A stretch of DNA of 36,346 nucleotides. Origin: Halobacteriales archaeon QS_1_69_70. GTDB lineage: Archaea; Halobacteriota; Halobacteria; Halobacteriales; Haloarculaceae. The stretch covers positions 1 through 36,346 of the forward strand of contig PXRI01000025.1 of NCBI GenBank assembly GCA_003021005.1. The letters are read 5' to 3'. The notes beneath the pieces are model-generated. The model saw only the letters and a program-made list of their open reading frames with translations. It was not told where the DNA came from and did not search any database. How positions within the stretch are numbered: the stretch's first letter is position 1; every line of letters starts with the position of its first letter. Made by a program: the position numbers and the translations under genes. Positions 19,671 to 28,124 of this stretch are shown piece after piece.

Positions 19671-19745
19671 TTCGACGACCCGGCCTCCTTCTTCGACGCC
19701 CCGGCGAAGGACCGCGCCGAGCAGTTCCTCTCGCGGCTGCTGTAG
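19671..19745 (+). pseudogene. Remnant: C-terminus of an amino-acid ABC ATPase
   Basis: The 24 codons before TAG at 19743 read FFDAPAKDRAEQFLSRLL at their end, the typical last residues of GlnQ-type ATPases (FFxxPxxERxxQFLSxxL). No ATPase body lies upstream. It differs from the end of the intact ATPase at 16064 (EFLGELDT), so it is not a simple copy of that gene. It is probably the last scrap of another amino-acid importer. Confidence 0.5.
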
Positions 19746-19775
19746 CGGTCCTGACCGTGATGCGTGGCCTCGCCG

Positions 19776-21245
19776 TCAGGTGAACTCCGAGAGGCCCGCC
19801 TGCCCGTCGTCGGAATCGGCCTCCTCGGCCCGGTCCTCGACAGACCGGTCGTCGCCGTCAGCGGCGGGGTCCTCGGCCGACGCATCGGAGCCACCGACGG
19901 CGTCGGCGCCGTTGGCGTCCTCTGCGTCGCCGTCCTCGTTCCTCGCCTCCCCGGCCTCGCCACCCGGGCCCGGTGCGAACGCCCCGCCGGAGTGCTCGAC
20001 GGCCGCCGCCTCCCGCCGCGTTCGGGCCTCCTCGACGATGCCCTGGACCTTGTTCGTCGTCTTCCCCGAGCCGGTGACGAAGGCGACGTGTTCCTCGTCG
20101 AGATCGTAGCGGGCCGCCATCCGGACCGTCAGCTCCCGGTTCGTGCAGTGGTGGGTCATCGCCGCCAGGAACGGCATGACCTCCCGGCGGGCCGTCCCGG
20201 TGGAGACTCCGGCCTCGGTCGCGATCCGTCCCGCGACTTGGTCCCGCGTGGCATCCCGGGCGGAGCGGTACGGCGCGCCGCCGTACCGGGTCCAGCCGCC
20301 TCGGTCGGCCCGCCGGACCGACGCCACGCCCGCGGCCAGGTTGTCGGTCGCGTACCGCCAGTACCGGTAGGTCTGCGTGGCGCGGACGCGGCCGAGCCAG
20401 ACATCGGCGTCGGCGAGGTGCTCGTAAGCGTCGGCGAGTTCCCCGCCCTCGTAGACCGTCGGGACCTTGTCCTCGACCCACCGGAGGAGGTCGTCTGGCG
20501 TATCGTCGACGTCGTAGGCGGTCCGGAGCGCCGCCTCGGCTGATTCCTCCTTCAGGACGGCGTCCAGGAACGTGAAGATGTCCTCGGTCTTGTCGCGGCG
20601 GCCCTCGATCGACGCCTCGGTCACCTGGCCGTCCTCGACGCGGGCCTGGAGGTCCGTGATCGCGCCGCGGAGATCGCCGCGGTTCCGGTCGGCGATGGAT
20701 TCCAGGGCCGACGCGTCGAACTCGACGCCCTCCCGCCGGCAGATGTCCCGCAAAACGGGGACGATCGACCGCGAGGAGACGTCGCGGAACTCGATCTCCC
20801 GGCAGGCGCTCCGGAGGCCGGTTGACATCTCGTAGTAGTCGTTCGCGATGAGGACGACCGGCTGAGCCGCGTCCTTCACGAGTCGCGTCATCGCGGCCGC
20901 GCCGCCGCGGTCCTTTTGCCGGTGGAGGTTGTCCGCCTCGTCGAGGATGACGAGCTGCCGCTCGCCACTCAGCGTCGCGTTCGAGGCCGCCCGGCCGGCG
21001 AACCGCTCGATTTCGTCGGCCGTCCGGGCGTCGGAGGCGTTCATCTCCAGCACTGGCCAGCCCAGGTCGGTGGCCAGCGCGTGTGCCGCCGACGTCTTCC
21101 CGACGCCCGGCGAGCCGTGGAGGACGACCGCCTCGCCGTGGTCGTCCCAGGTCTCGGCCCACTCCTCGAAGGCGTCGCGGGCCGAGTCGTTGCCGCGGAC
21201 CTCCGACAGCGTCGTCGGGCGGTACGTCTCCGTCCAGTCGGCCAT
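19776..21245 (-). CDS. rfcL: Replication factor C large subunit
   Basis: A 489-residue archaeal clamp-loader large subunit. The AAA+ module is at the N-terminus: MADWTETYRPTTLSEVRGN, Walker A GSPGVGKTS (44-52), MNASDARTADEI, Walker B VILDEADN, and sensor 1 around VLIANDYYE. The middle is the helical collar domain. The acidic, low-complexity C-terminal tail ends with QAGLSEFT, a PIP box (QxxLxxF) for binding the PCNA clamp. With the small subunit, encoded elsewhere, it loads PCNA on primed DNA during replication. The ATG at 21245 is preferred over the adjacent GTG at 21248. Confidence 0.96.
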   Translation of the reverse strand: MADWTETYRPTTLSEVRGNDSARDAFEEWAETWDDHGEAVVLHGSPGVGKTSAAHALATDLGWPVLEMNASDARTADEIERFAGRAASNATLSGERQLVILDEADNLHRQKDRGGAAAMTRLVKDAAQPVVLIANDYYEMSTGLRSACREIEFRDVSSRSIVPVLRDICRREGVEFDASALESIADRNRGDLRGAITDLQARVEDGQVTEASIEGRRDKTEDIFTFLDAVLKEESAEAALRTAYDVDDTPDDLLRWVEDKVPTVYEGGELADAYEHLADADVWLGRVRATQTYRYWRYATDNLAAGVASVRRADRGGWTRYGGAPYRSARDATRDQVAGRIATEAGVSTGTARREVMPFLAAMTHHCTNRELTVRMAARYDLDEEHVAFVTGSGKTTNKVQGIVEEARTRREAAAVEHSGGAFAPGPGGEAGEARNEDGDAEDANGADAVGGSDASAEDPAADGDDRSVEDRAEEADSDDGQAGLSEFT

Positions 21246-21289
21246 CACCGGACGAAGACGCGTCCCGCGTTTAGTGGTTGCGGAGCGGG

Positions 21290-21643
21290 TTAGCGCCAGT
21301 GCTCGAGCCAGACCACCTCGGTTGTCACCTCCTCCGGCGGATATTGCGAGAGAACCCGCTCGAGTGTTCGGACGGCGCCCTCCGGGTCGTCACGGAGGAA
21401 GTTGGCTTTGGTGTATACTGCGATCCCCGCGTGGTCTACGGTGTCCGTGAGTTCCCCTGCGAAGTCGGTCCGGTCTTGGGTGATGAGGACGTGGCCGTTC
21501 TCCCCACAGTATCGGAGCAGACGCTGGTCGTCTGTCGCTTCTCCGAACACGTCGTTCGCCTCGACGACGTCGTGGCCGCTTGACCGGAGCGTCGTGACGA
21601 ACACGCTTGGAACGTGTTCGTCGGTAACAAACGACGACGGCAC
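21290..21643 (-). CDS. DUF5615 PIN-like protein, putative toxin
   Basis: A 117-residue protein starting at GTG 21643, 2 nt after the stop of the DUF433 gene. DUF5615 proteins have a PIN-like fold; the acidic residues expected are here in FVTDEHVP near the N-terminus and in LITQDRTDFA, preceded by GHDVVEANDV and TDDQRLLRYCGENGHV, the standard order for the family. In related pairs this protein is thought to be the toxin, probably an RNase, with the DUF433 partner as antitoxin. This is known from gene association rather than from direct tests for this type. Confidence 0.85.
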   Translation of the reverse strand: MPSSFVTDEHVPSVFVTTLRSSGHDVVEANDVFGEATDDQRLLRYCGENGHVLITQDRTDFAGELTDTVDHAGIAVYTKANFLRDDPEGAVRTLERVLSQYPPEEVTTEVVWLEHWR

Positions 21644-21645
21644 GA

Positions 21646-21927
21646 TTATTTGGCTGGCTCCGGCGGCGACAGTGACCGCTCGGCTAGAGCCGCCTTGGAG
21701 CGTTCCTCGTCCCGTCTGACCGACCGCATCTCATCGGGGTGTTCGTGGTAGTACGCGAGCGCCGAGTACACCTCGGCCAGCGAAAGTTCGAGCTGGTCGG
21801 CGACGTCCGCCGGAGGATTGTTCCCCTCCACTACAAGTTCGTAGACGTGTAGCACGCCGACTCGTGTTCCCTCGATGCGGGGATTACCGCCGAGGCAACC
21901 CTCTGTTCTGACGATTTCCACCATCAT
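21646..21927 (-). CDS. DUF433 protein, putative antitoxin
   Basis: A 93-residue protein. The DUF433 signature is clear: GCLGGNPRIEGTRVGVLHVYELV, then the winged-helix part PADVADQLELSLAEVYSALAYYHEHPDE. The C-terminal tail (RSVRRDEERSKAALAERSL) is basic and charged and probably wraps the partner. It is the first gene of the two-gene unit with the DUF5615 protein. Two adjacent ATG codons (21927, 21924) could serve; the first fits a TATA box at 21950-21957. As in other antitoxins it may bind its own promoter. Confidence 0.87.
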   Translation of the reverse strand: MMVEIVRTEGCLGGNPRIEGTRVGVLHVYELVVEGNNPPADVADQLELSLAEVYSALAYYHEHPDEMRSVRRDEERSKAALAERSLSPPEPAK

Positions 21928-21949
21928 GTTGGTTTAACGCGGGTTCGTG

Positions 21950-21957
21950 GATAAAAC
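21950..21957 (-). promoter_or_regulatory. TATA-like box for the DUF433/DUF5615 pair
   Basis: On the minus strand GTTTTATC is centred about 27 nt before the ATG at 21927. The rest of the gap to 22120 shows no gene. Confidence 0.5.
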
Positions 21958-22089
21958 CTCGTGCTGAACGAGGGAGTCACCCCGTACGTTTCCACTGGCC
22001 GGTCGGACCGACCCCGGCCGGAACCGCCCCCACCAGACCGGGGCTTGGGTTTCACCCAACACACAGCGGCGTCGATAGGCCGGCGATAG

Positions 22090-22098
22090 TACTTATAG
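22090..22098 (+). promoter_or_regulatory. TATA-like box for the 22121 gene
   Basis: TACTTATAG is centred about 27 nt before the ATG at 22121, a leaderless arrangement. Confidence 0.55.
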
Positions 22099-22120
22099 AG
22101 ACACCATCAAGACGGAACGG

Positions 22121-23464
22121 ATGGCACCGACGAGGCGGCAGTTGCTGGCGGGAACCGGCGCCGTCGTCGGGACCGTCGGGGTTTCAGGCGCGGCCGCCGC
22201 GCGGGTCACCGTCGACGAGATCGAAACCGACGAGCCCTCACCCGGCACCTGGCCGACCGACCGGTACGATCCAGGCAATACCGCCACGAACCCGCATGCC
22301 AGTCCACCCTCGGACCCCGAAATCGACTGGCGAGTACCGGTCGACGCCGACAATGCCTGGAAGGATGGCTTCGTCGTCGGTCCGGACCGGGTCTACCACA
22401 CCGGCACCCGTCTGACGGCGCTGGATCGAGCGGATGGAACGCGACGCTGGAGCCGGGACGAACCGTCCGGCGCGCTGGCCGTCCGGGACGGGACGCTGTA
22501 CCACTGTCACGGCGGTAACGACTCGTCGGACCCACGATTGTCGGCGTTCGACGCCGAGACGGGCGAGCCTCGCTGGCGGACGGACGTGCCCGAGGACTCG
22601 CGCGGACTCACCATGACCGCCGATCGAGTGTTCGTCAGCGGTCGAGCCTTCGACGCCGAAGACGGCCGACTCGAGTGGACCCTCGATGGGAACGTGAACC
22701 CCGGGTGGACCGTCTCCGTCGCACAGGATGGGTTCCTCTACGCCCAACATTCCAGCCACCGAGTGAGCAAGTACGCGTCACGGAGTCTCCTCGACGAGAC
22801 GCTGGACCGCGAGACGAAACCGGTCTGGAAGCGGCGACACGACTCTGCCTACGCCCATACGGTCGTCCGGGACGATCGTCTCCTTCGCGCCACCGGGACC
22901 ACCGTGGGTGGCGCGGCCCTTGCAAGGTTCGACACAGAAACGGGTCGCCGAACGTGGGCCGCGCTCACGGCCGAGGAGTTCGAGTCGGCGACGGACACCG
23001 ATCCGGGCGATCCGGAGGATTTCGCCGTGGCCACCTTGGAGCAGGCCGTGACGAGCGAACAATGCATCGTCATCGCCAGGACGGTCGGGTACAGGGGGAG
23101 CGAAGAAGCCGGGAAGGAGACGTCGGCGCTTTTGGCCGTCTCGCTGTCAGACGGGACCATTCGCTGGGCGCGATCGTTCCTCGGGCCAGACCACCCGGCC
23201 CACTATACCGCCTCATCCATCATTGTCGCCGATAGGACAGTGCTCGTCACGGTCGAGGAGAGCATGCCAGCGTACGGGCAGCGTGAGGAGCCCCCGTATC
23301 CCGGTCGGATTCTGGCAGTGGATGCCGACACCAGCGAGACGCTGTGGGGCATCAAGATCGACCACGAACCGGCACAACTCGCCGTCGCCGACGACACCAT
23401 CTTCGCGGTCACCGACGGGCGGTCGGACTCCGAGGACTCGACCGCCGTGCTCGCACTCCGGTGA
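22121..23464 (+). CDS. Tat-exported PQQ-like beta-propeller repeat protein
   Basis: A 447-residue protein. The N-terminus is a twin-arginine signal (TRRQLLAGTGAVVGTVGVSG, then AAAA before the mature part); there is no lipobox cysteine, so it is probably released or held in another way. Propeller blades are recognisable by G..RW or G..EW tryptophan patterns: GTRRWSRD, GEPRWRTD, GRLEWTLD, GRRTWAAL, GTIRWARS, SETLWGIK. The propeller is of the same broad fold as the protein at 2422 but the two are not close copies, and that one is a lipoprotein. Ligand and role are unknown. It has GC typical of the window and no visible partner genes. Confidence 0.85.
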   Translation: MAPTRRQLLAGTGAVVGTVGVSGAAAARVTVDEIETDEPSPGTWPTDRYDPGNTATNPHASPPSDPEIDWRVPVDADNAWKDGFVVGPDRVYHTGTRLTALDRADGTRRWSRDEPSGALAVRDGTLYHCHGGNDSSDPRLSAFDAETGEPRWRTDVPEDSRGLTMTADRVFVSGRAFDAEDGRLEWTLDGNVNPGWTVSVAQDGFLYAQHSSHRVSKYASRSLLDETLDRETKPVWKRRHDSAYAHTVVRDDRLLRATGTTVGGAALARFDTETGRRTWAALTAEEFESATDTDPGDPEDFAVATLEQAVTSEQCIVIARTVGYRGSEEAGKETSALLAVSLSDGTIRWARSFLGPDHPAHYTASSIIVADRTVLVTVEESMPAYGQREEPPYPGRILAVDADTSETLWGIKIDHEPAQLAVADDTIFAVTDGRSDSEDSTAVLALR

Positions 23465-23493
23465 CCGGAACGCCAACCCGGGTATCGCCCGCA

Positions 23494-23853
23494 TCACCGA
23501 CCGGCCAGCCGCTCGCCGAGTCGCCGGAAGTACGGCGTCGTCGCCGCGTTAATGAAGCCGACGAGGACGAGCGTGACCCCCAGCACCGTGTAGCTCCCAC
23601 CGCCGATCTGCGGCCAGACCCACCCGCCGAGGGAGCCGACCAAAAGCCCGATCCCGAGTCCCGACGGCTCGCTCTGGATGCTCTCGAGGACGAACACCGC
23701 GACCGCCAGCCCCGCGAATCCGTAGAGCACGATCGGTTGCGGGTCTGCGCTGACCAGGTCGACGAGCACCGCCAGCACGCCCGCGAGCGCGATGCCGTAC
23801 CCCACCCGACGGAGCTTCGCTTCCTGCCGATCCTCGTCGGCGGTCCCGGTCAT
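23494..23853 (-). CDS. Small four-helix membrane protein of unknown function
   Basis: A 119-residue protein from the ATG at 23853; a GTG at 23871 would add six residues, but a CTAAC element near 23880 fits a leaderless start at 23853. After a charged N-terminal stretch (DEDRQEAKLRRVGYG) there are four hydrophobic segments at about 18-36, 41-60, 67-84 and 90-109, and a basic C-terminus (PYFRRLGERLAGR). No catalytic motif is seen. It lies tail-to-tail with the beta-propeller gene. I do not recognise the family. Confidence 0.7.
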   Translation of the reverse strand: MTGTADEDRQEAKLRRVGYGIALAGVLAVLVDLVSADPQPIVLYGFAGLAVAVFVLESIQSEPSGLGIGLLVGSLGGWVWPQIGGGSYTVLGVTLVLVGFINAATTPYFRRLGERLAGR

Positions 23854-23947
23854 TGGGTGACGGTGAGCCACCGCCGTGTTAGCGGTTTCGCTCGACGCCC
23901 ACCGCTTGCCGGCGCGGACGACCGCAGTCCGTTCGACGCCCCTTCCC

Positions 23948-26900
23948 CTACTCGCCCCAGTTTCGCCGCTCGGTCGGCCGCGCGGACAGCGCCATCACGT
24001 CGAGCGGTTCCTCGGCCGTCTCGATGGCCTCGAGGGCGGCGCGGGCGCTCGGCACCGTCGAGAAGTAGGTGATGGTCTCCTCGACGGCCACCTCGAGGAC
24101 GTCGCGGTCCCGCGAGAGGATGACGTCGATCTCGTCGTCGCGGATCGCCTGGTCGACGTCCTCGAAATCGCCCTTCTCGTAGACGTCGAAGTGGCGCTCG
24201 GCGGCCTCGCGGACGTCGGAGACGTCCTCGTTCTTCCGGGAGAGCCCCCGGAGCGTCTCGAGGTCGACGACGGCCGTCCCCTCGGTCGGGATGGGCTTGC
24301 CGACCGACTCTTGGGCCTTGAGGTAGGCCTTGCCGAACGAGCGGGCGGTGCCCATCACCTCGCCGGTGGACTTCATCTCGGGGCCGAGGCGGGGGTCCGA
24401 CCCCGGCAGGCGGTCGAACAGGAGCGCGGGTTCGCCTCCAGCACGTACACCTCACCATCGCGGACCGCCAGCTGGACGTTCAGCAATCCGACCGTGTCAA
24501 GCGCGCGGGCGATCTCGAGGGTCACCTCGCGGACCCGCTCTAAGGTCTCCTGGGAGAGCGACCGTGGCGGAATCATGCAGGCGGAGTCCCCCGAGTGGAT
24601 GCCGGCGGCCTCGACGTGCTCCATGATGCCGCCGATGAGAACGTCCTCGCCGTCGGCGACGGCGTCGACGTCCAGTTCCACGGCGTCGGCGAGGAACTCG
24701 TCGACGAGGATCGGCTTGTCCGGCGCGACCCGGACGGCCTCCTCGATGTACTCATCGAGTTCGTCGTCGGAGTAGACGACGTCCATCGCGCGGCCGCCGA
24801 GCACGTAGGACGGCCGCACCAGGACTGGGTAGCCGATCTCGTGGGCCAGCTCCAGCGCCTCGGCCTCGCTGGTGGCAGTGCCGCCCTCCGGCTGGCCGAT
24901 TTCCCGCTCGTCCATCAGGCCGTTGAACCGGTCGCGGTCCTCCGCGAGGTCCATCGCCTCGACGCTCGTGCCCATGATCTCGCAGTCGAGGCCGCGACGC
25001 CGGAGCTCCTCTTCGAGCGGCTCGCCGACGTTGACGGAGGTCTGGCCGCCGAACTGGACCATCACGCCGTCGGCGTTCGTCTCCGCGACGACGTCGGCGA
25101 CCTCCTCGGCGGTGATCGGCTCGAAGAACAGGCCGTCGGAGGTGTCGTAGTCGGTCGAGACCGTCTCCGGGTTGTTGTTAACCACGTGGGCGTCGATGCC
25201 GACGTCCCGGAGCGCCCGGACGGCGTGGACGGCACAGTAGTCGAACTCGACGCCCTGTCCGATCCGGATCGGGCCGCCGCCGACCACGACGACGCTCTCG
25301 ACGTCGCGGTCGACCTGGACCTCGCTTCCGCCCCGGCCCGTCGGCGGCTCCCGCGCCGAGTAGTAGTACGGCGTCGAGGCGCGGAACTCGCCGGCGCAGG
25401 TGTCGACCTGCTTGTACGTCCGGCGGGAGGTCTCGGCCTCGACGACGGCGACCGTCGTCCCGGTACCATCGGGCGCCTTCGCGCCCGACGACGCTCGGCC
25501 CGCACCGCTCGCCTCACCACCGCCGGACGCCTTCGCGCCCGACGACGCTCGGCTCGCACCGCTCGCCTCACCACCGCCGGACGCTTTCACGCCCGACGAC
25601 GCTCGGCTCGCACCGCTCGCCTCACCACCGCCGGACGCTTTCACGCCCGACGAGGCTCGGCTCGCACTGCTCGCCTCACCGCCGTCCGTCTCGACCGCCG
25701 GCTCCTCGGGGGCGTCGCGCTGCTCGGCGGGGATCCAGGAGGCGTGAGTGTCGTTGAACTCGCCGCCGGCGATTGCGGTGACCTCCTGGTTCGTGAAGCC
25801 GGCGTCGGCGGCCGCCTGGAAGTCGCCGTCCTGGGCGGCCTCGGCGGCCTCGGCGATGCGCTCGAACCGTTCGACGTACCACTCGTAGATCCCGGTCAGC
25901 TCGACGACCTCCTCGACCGTGTAGCCGCGCTCGAACGCCTCGAAGGTCGCGTAGGGCCGGTCGGGCGTCGGCCGCTCGAGGTACCGGGACTCGAGTTCGT
26001 CGTCGCCGACGGTCGTCCAGTCCACGGCCGGCTCGTACTCCGAGGACCGGAGCGCCTTCAGCAGCGACTCCTCGAACGTCCGGCCGATCGACATCGCCTC
26101 GCCGGTGGACTTCATCGCCGGTCCGAGTTCGAACTCGACGTCGTCGAACTTCTCGGCCGGCCATCGCGGCACCTTCGTGACGACGTAGTCGATGGCGGGT
26201 TCGAAGGCGGCGGTCGTCTCGCCGGTGATCTCGTTGTCGATCTCGTGGAGGCGCTTGCCCATCGCGACCTTGGCGGTGACCCTGGCGATGGGGTAGCCCG
26301 TCGCCTTCGAGGCGAGCGCCGACGAGCGCGACACGCGCGGGTTGACCTCGACGACGCGGTACTCGCCGGACGGCGTGCCGTCGTCCCGCCAGGCGTGCTG
26401 GATGTTGCAGCCGCCCTGGATGCCGAGTTCGCGGATGACCTTGAGTGCGGAGTCCCGCATCTCCTGGTGGGCCTCGTCGGGGATGACCTGCGAGGGGGTG
26501 ACGACGGTTGACTCGCCGGTGTGAATGCCCATCGGGTCGATGTTCTCCATGTTGCAGATGATGATACAGGAGTCGTCGGCGTCCCGCATCACCTCGTACT
26601 CCAGTTCGACCCAGCCGGCGATGGACTCGGTGACCTGGACCTCGTGGTTCCGGGACAGCTGGAAGCCCTTGCGGACGATCTCCCGGAGCTCGTCCATGTC
26701 GTCGACGACGCCGCTACCGCTGCCGCCGAGGGTGTAGGCGGTGCGGGCGATGACGGGGAGGCCGCCGACGGTCTCGACGGCGTCCTCGAGCTGGTCCATC
26801 GACTCGATGGTCTCCGATTTACACACCGGCTCGCCGATCGACCGCATCCGCTGGCGGAACTGCTCGCGGTCCTCGGTCGCGTAGATCGTGGAAAGCGGCG

Positions 26901-27249
26901 TCCCCATGATCTCGACGTCGTGTTCGTCGAGGACGCCCTGCTCGGCGAGTTCGGCGGTCACGTTCAGCCCGGTCTGGCCGCCGAGGCCGGCGATGACGCC
27001 GTCGGGCTCCTCCGCGCGGACGACCTCGGCGATGGCCTCGGGCGTGATCGGCTCGACGTAGACCTCGTCGGCCATCTCGGGGTCGGTCATGATCGTCGCG
27101 GGGTTCGAGTTGACGAGGACGACCCGGGCGCCCTCCTCCTGGAGCGCCCGGCAGGCCTGGGCGCCGGAGTAGTCGAACTCGGCCGCCTGTCCGATCCGGA
27201 TCGGTCCGCTGCCGATGAGCAGGATAGTGCGGTCCTCGTCGTCTGCCAT
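23948..27249 (-). pseudogene. carB: Carbamoyl-phosphate synthase large subunit, broken by an internal deletion
   Basis: Both ATP-grasp halves of CarB are recognisable: LLIGSGPIRIGQAAEFDYSG at the start, GGLPVIARTAYTLGGSG, the second-half GGGPIRIGQGVEFDY, YPVLVRPSYVLGGR and the end region MKSTGEVMGTARSFGKAYL. The first frame (ATG 27249) reads to VLEANPRS near 24421, then goes nonsense to a stop at 24373; the sense resumes in another frame at FDRLPGSDPRLGPE. About 50 residues normally between these two points (from the SRTVPFVSKATG region to VKEVVLP) are absent, so this is a deletion of roughly 150 nt (1 mod 3), not a single-base slip. The linker before YKQVDTCAGEF has a fourfold 18-residue repeat. 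The enzyme makes carbamoyl phosphate for pyrimidines and arginine; carA is not adjacent. Confidence 0.85.
25472..25684 (-). repeat. 54-bp tandem repeat within carB, four copies
   Basis: Copies lie at 25472-25525, 25526-25579, 25580-25633 and 25634-25684 (the last lacks 3 nt). Each encodes 18 residues of the type GEASGASRASSGVKASGG, at protein positions about 523-593, in the linker between the two CPSase halves. Unit length is a multiple of three and the frame stays open. Confidence 0.95.
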
Positions 27250-27272
27250 TACGCCACCGAGTTCGCACATCG

Positions 27273-27279
27273 TAATAAG
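27273..27279 (-). promoter_or_regulatory. TATA-like box for carB
   Basis: On the minus strand CTTATTA is centred about 27 nt before the ATG at 27249, supporting that start over an in-frame one at 27270. Confidence 0.5.
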
Positions 27280-27384
27280 CCCGGCGATAATATGCGGATT
27301 TCGTAACCAGGGTACGAATTTCGAACACTACACCCGGGCTCCACGACACCGGAGGCGGGCGACAGCAGCGCCGGCTTCCGACCG

Positions 27385-27867
27385 CTACTCGGGCAGGAAC
27401 GGCTCGACGTCGTCGTGGGTCAGCGTCACGTAGGATTCCGAGAGCCGGCGGACGTGGGTTCGCAGTTCCCCGTCGGCCCCGGCCAGCTCGCGGAGTGTCT
27501 CGGCCTCGCTCGGCTCGTAGTACAGGGGGCAACAGACCGCCAGGCCGGCGTCGGGGTCGTCGAGGACGACCAGGAGAAATACCAGGCCGGCCTCGGCGCG
27601 GTAGACACGGTGCTCGGGGAAGGTCGCCCCGTCAACCCACTCTCGCAGTGTTTCGAACTCGTCGTCGGGCACCAGCACGTCGAAGCCGCGACGGCTCCGA
27701 CTGACGACGGTCACGTCCGCCGGGTGCAGCTCTAGCACCTCCCGGCCCGCCCCGCTGAGGTCGGCGGCCGTGGCCGCCATATCGGCCACGAGGTCGTCCC
27801 AGTGGTCATGGACCGTGCCGCCGCCACCGGCGAACGGCGGGGCCCTGCCGGCGGAGTCGTCCTCCAT
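27385..27867 (-). CDS. Conserved haloarchaeal protein of unknown function
   Basis: A 160-residue, strongly acidic soluble protein. The N-terminal 20 residues are Gly-rich and low in complexity; the body has HDHWDDLVADMAATAADL, REVLELHPADVTVV and GLVFLLVVLDDPDAGLAVCCPLYYE, and ends with VTLTHDDVEPFLPE. No transmembrane helix or known catalytic motif is visible. The composition and layout resemble small uncharacterised haloarchaeal DUF proteins. A GCAAAACGC element near 27890 is in the right place for a leaderless promoter. It lies between carB and the dpp operon, on the same strand. Confidence 0.7.
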   Translation of the reverse strand: MEDDSAGRAPPFAGGGGTVHDHWDDLVADMAATAADLSGAGREVLELHPADVTVVSRSRRGFDVLVPDDEFETLREWVDGATFPEHRVYRAEAGLVFLLVVLDDPDAGLAVCCPLYYEPSEAETLRELAGADGELRTHVRRLSESYVTLTHDDVEPFLPE

Positions 27868-27913
27868 GAATGAACCGCCCGGGCCGCCGCGGCAAAACGC
27901 TTCCCGTCCGTCG

Positions 27914-28124
27914 TTAGTCGTCGGCGGTCTCCTCGGCCTCGAAGGCGGTCTCGCCGCCGGCGGTCACGTCGATCGGCTCGCTCTCCCAGTAAGGGTGGTC
28001 CTCGACCGCGCGGAAGCAGGCGGCCGACTGGCCGCCGGTATCGGCGGCGTACTCGTCGGGTGGCTCACGGCGGCAGACCGTCCGGGCGTGCGGACAGCGG
28101 GTGTGGAACCGGCAGCCGGACGCT
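27914..28124 (-). pseudogene. Out-of-frame C-terminal end of dppF
   Basis: Reading toward the stop at 27914-27916 in a frame different from dppF gives [20 protein letters not shown], the cysteine-rich C-terminal motif of oligopeptide ABC ATPases (a possible Fe-S or metal site), then [20 protein letters not shown] and an acidic tail. It was the end of dppF before an out-of-frame deletion of about 25 codons at the join near 28118-28124. Confidence 0.75.

Noticed and set aside
25472..25684. Possible CRISPR or insertion-sequence end in carB
   Set aside because: Contiguous in-frame 54-bp units without spacers, open reading frame maintained; it is a coding minisatellite.
24595..26511. Long plus-strand open frame opposite carB
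   Set aside because: It is a mirror of carB codons in GC-rich DNA (Asp/Val/Gly/Leu/Arg-rich, no domain), while the minus strand has clear CarB motifs.
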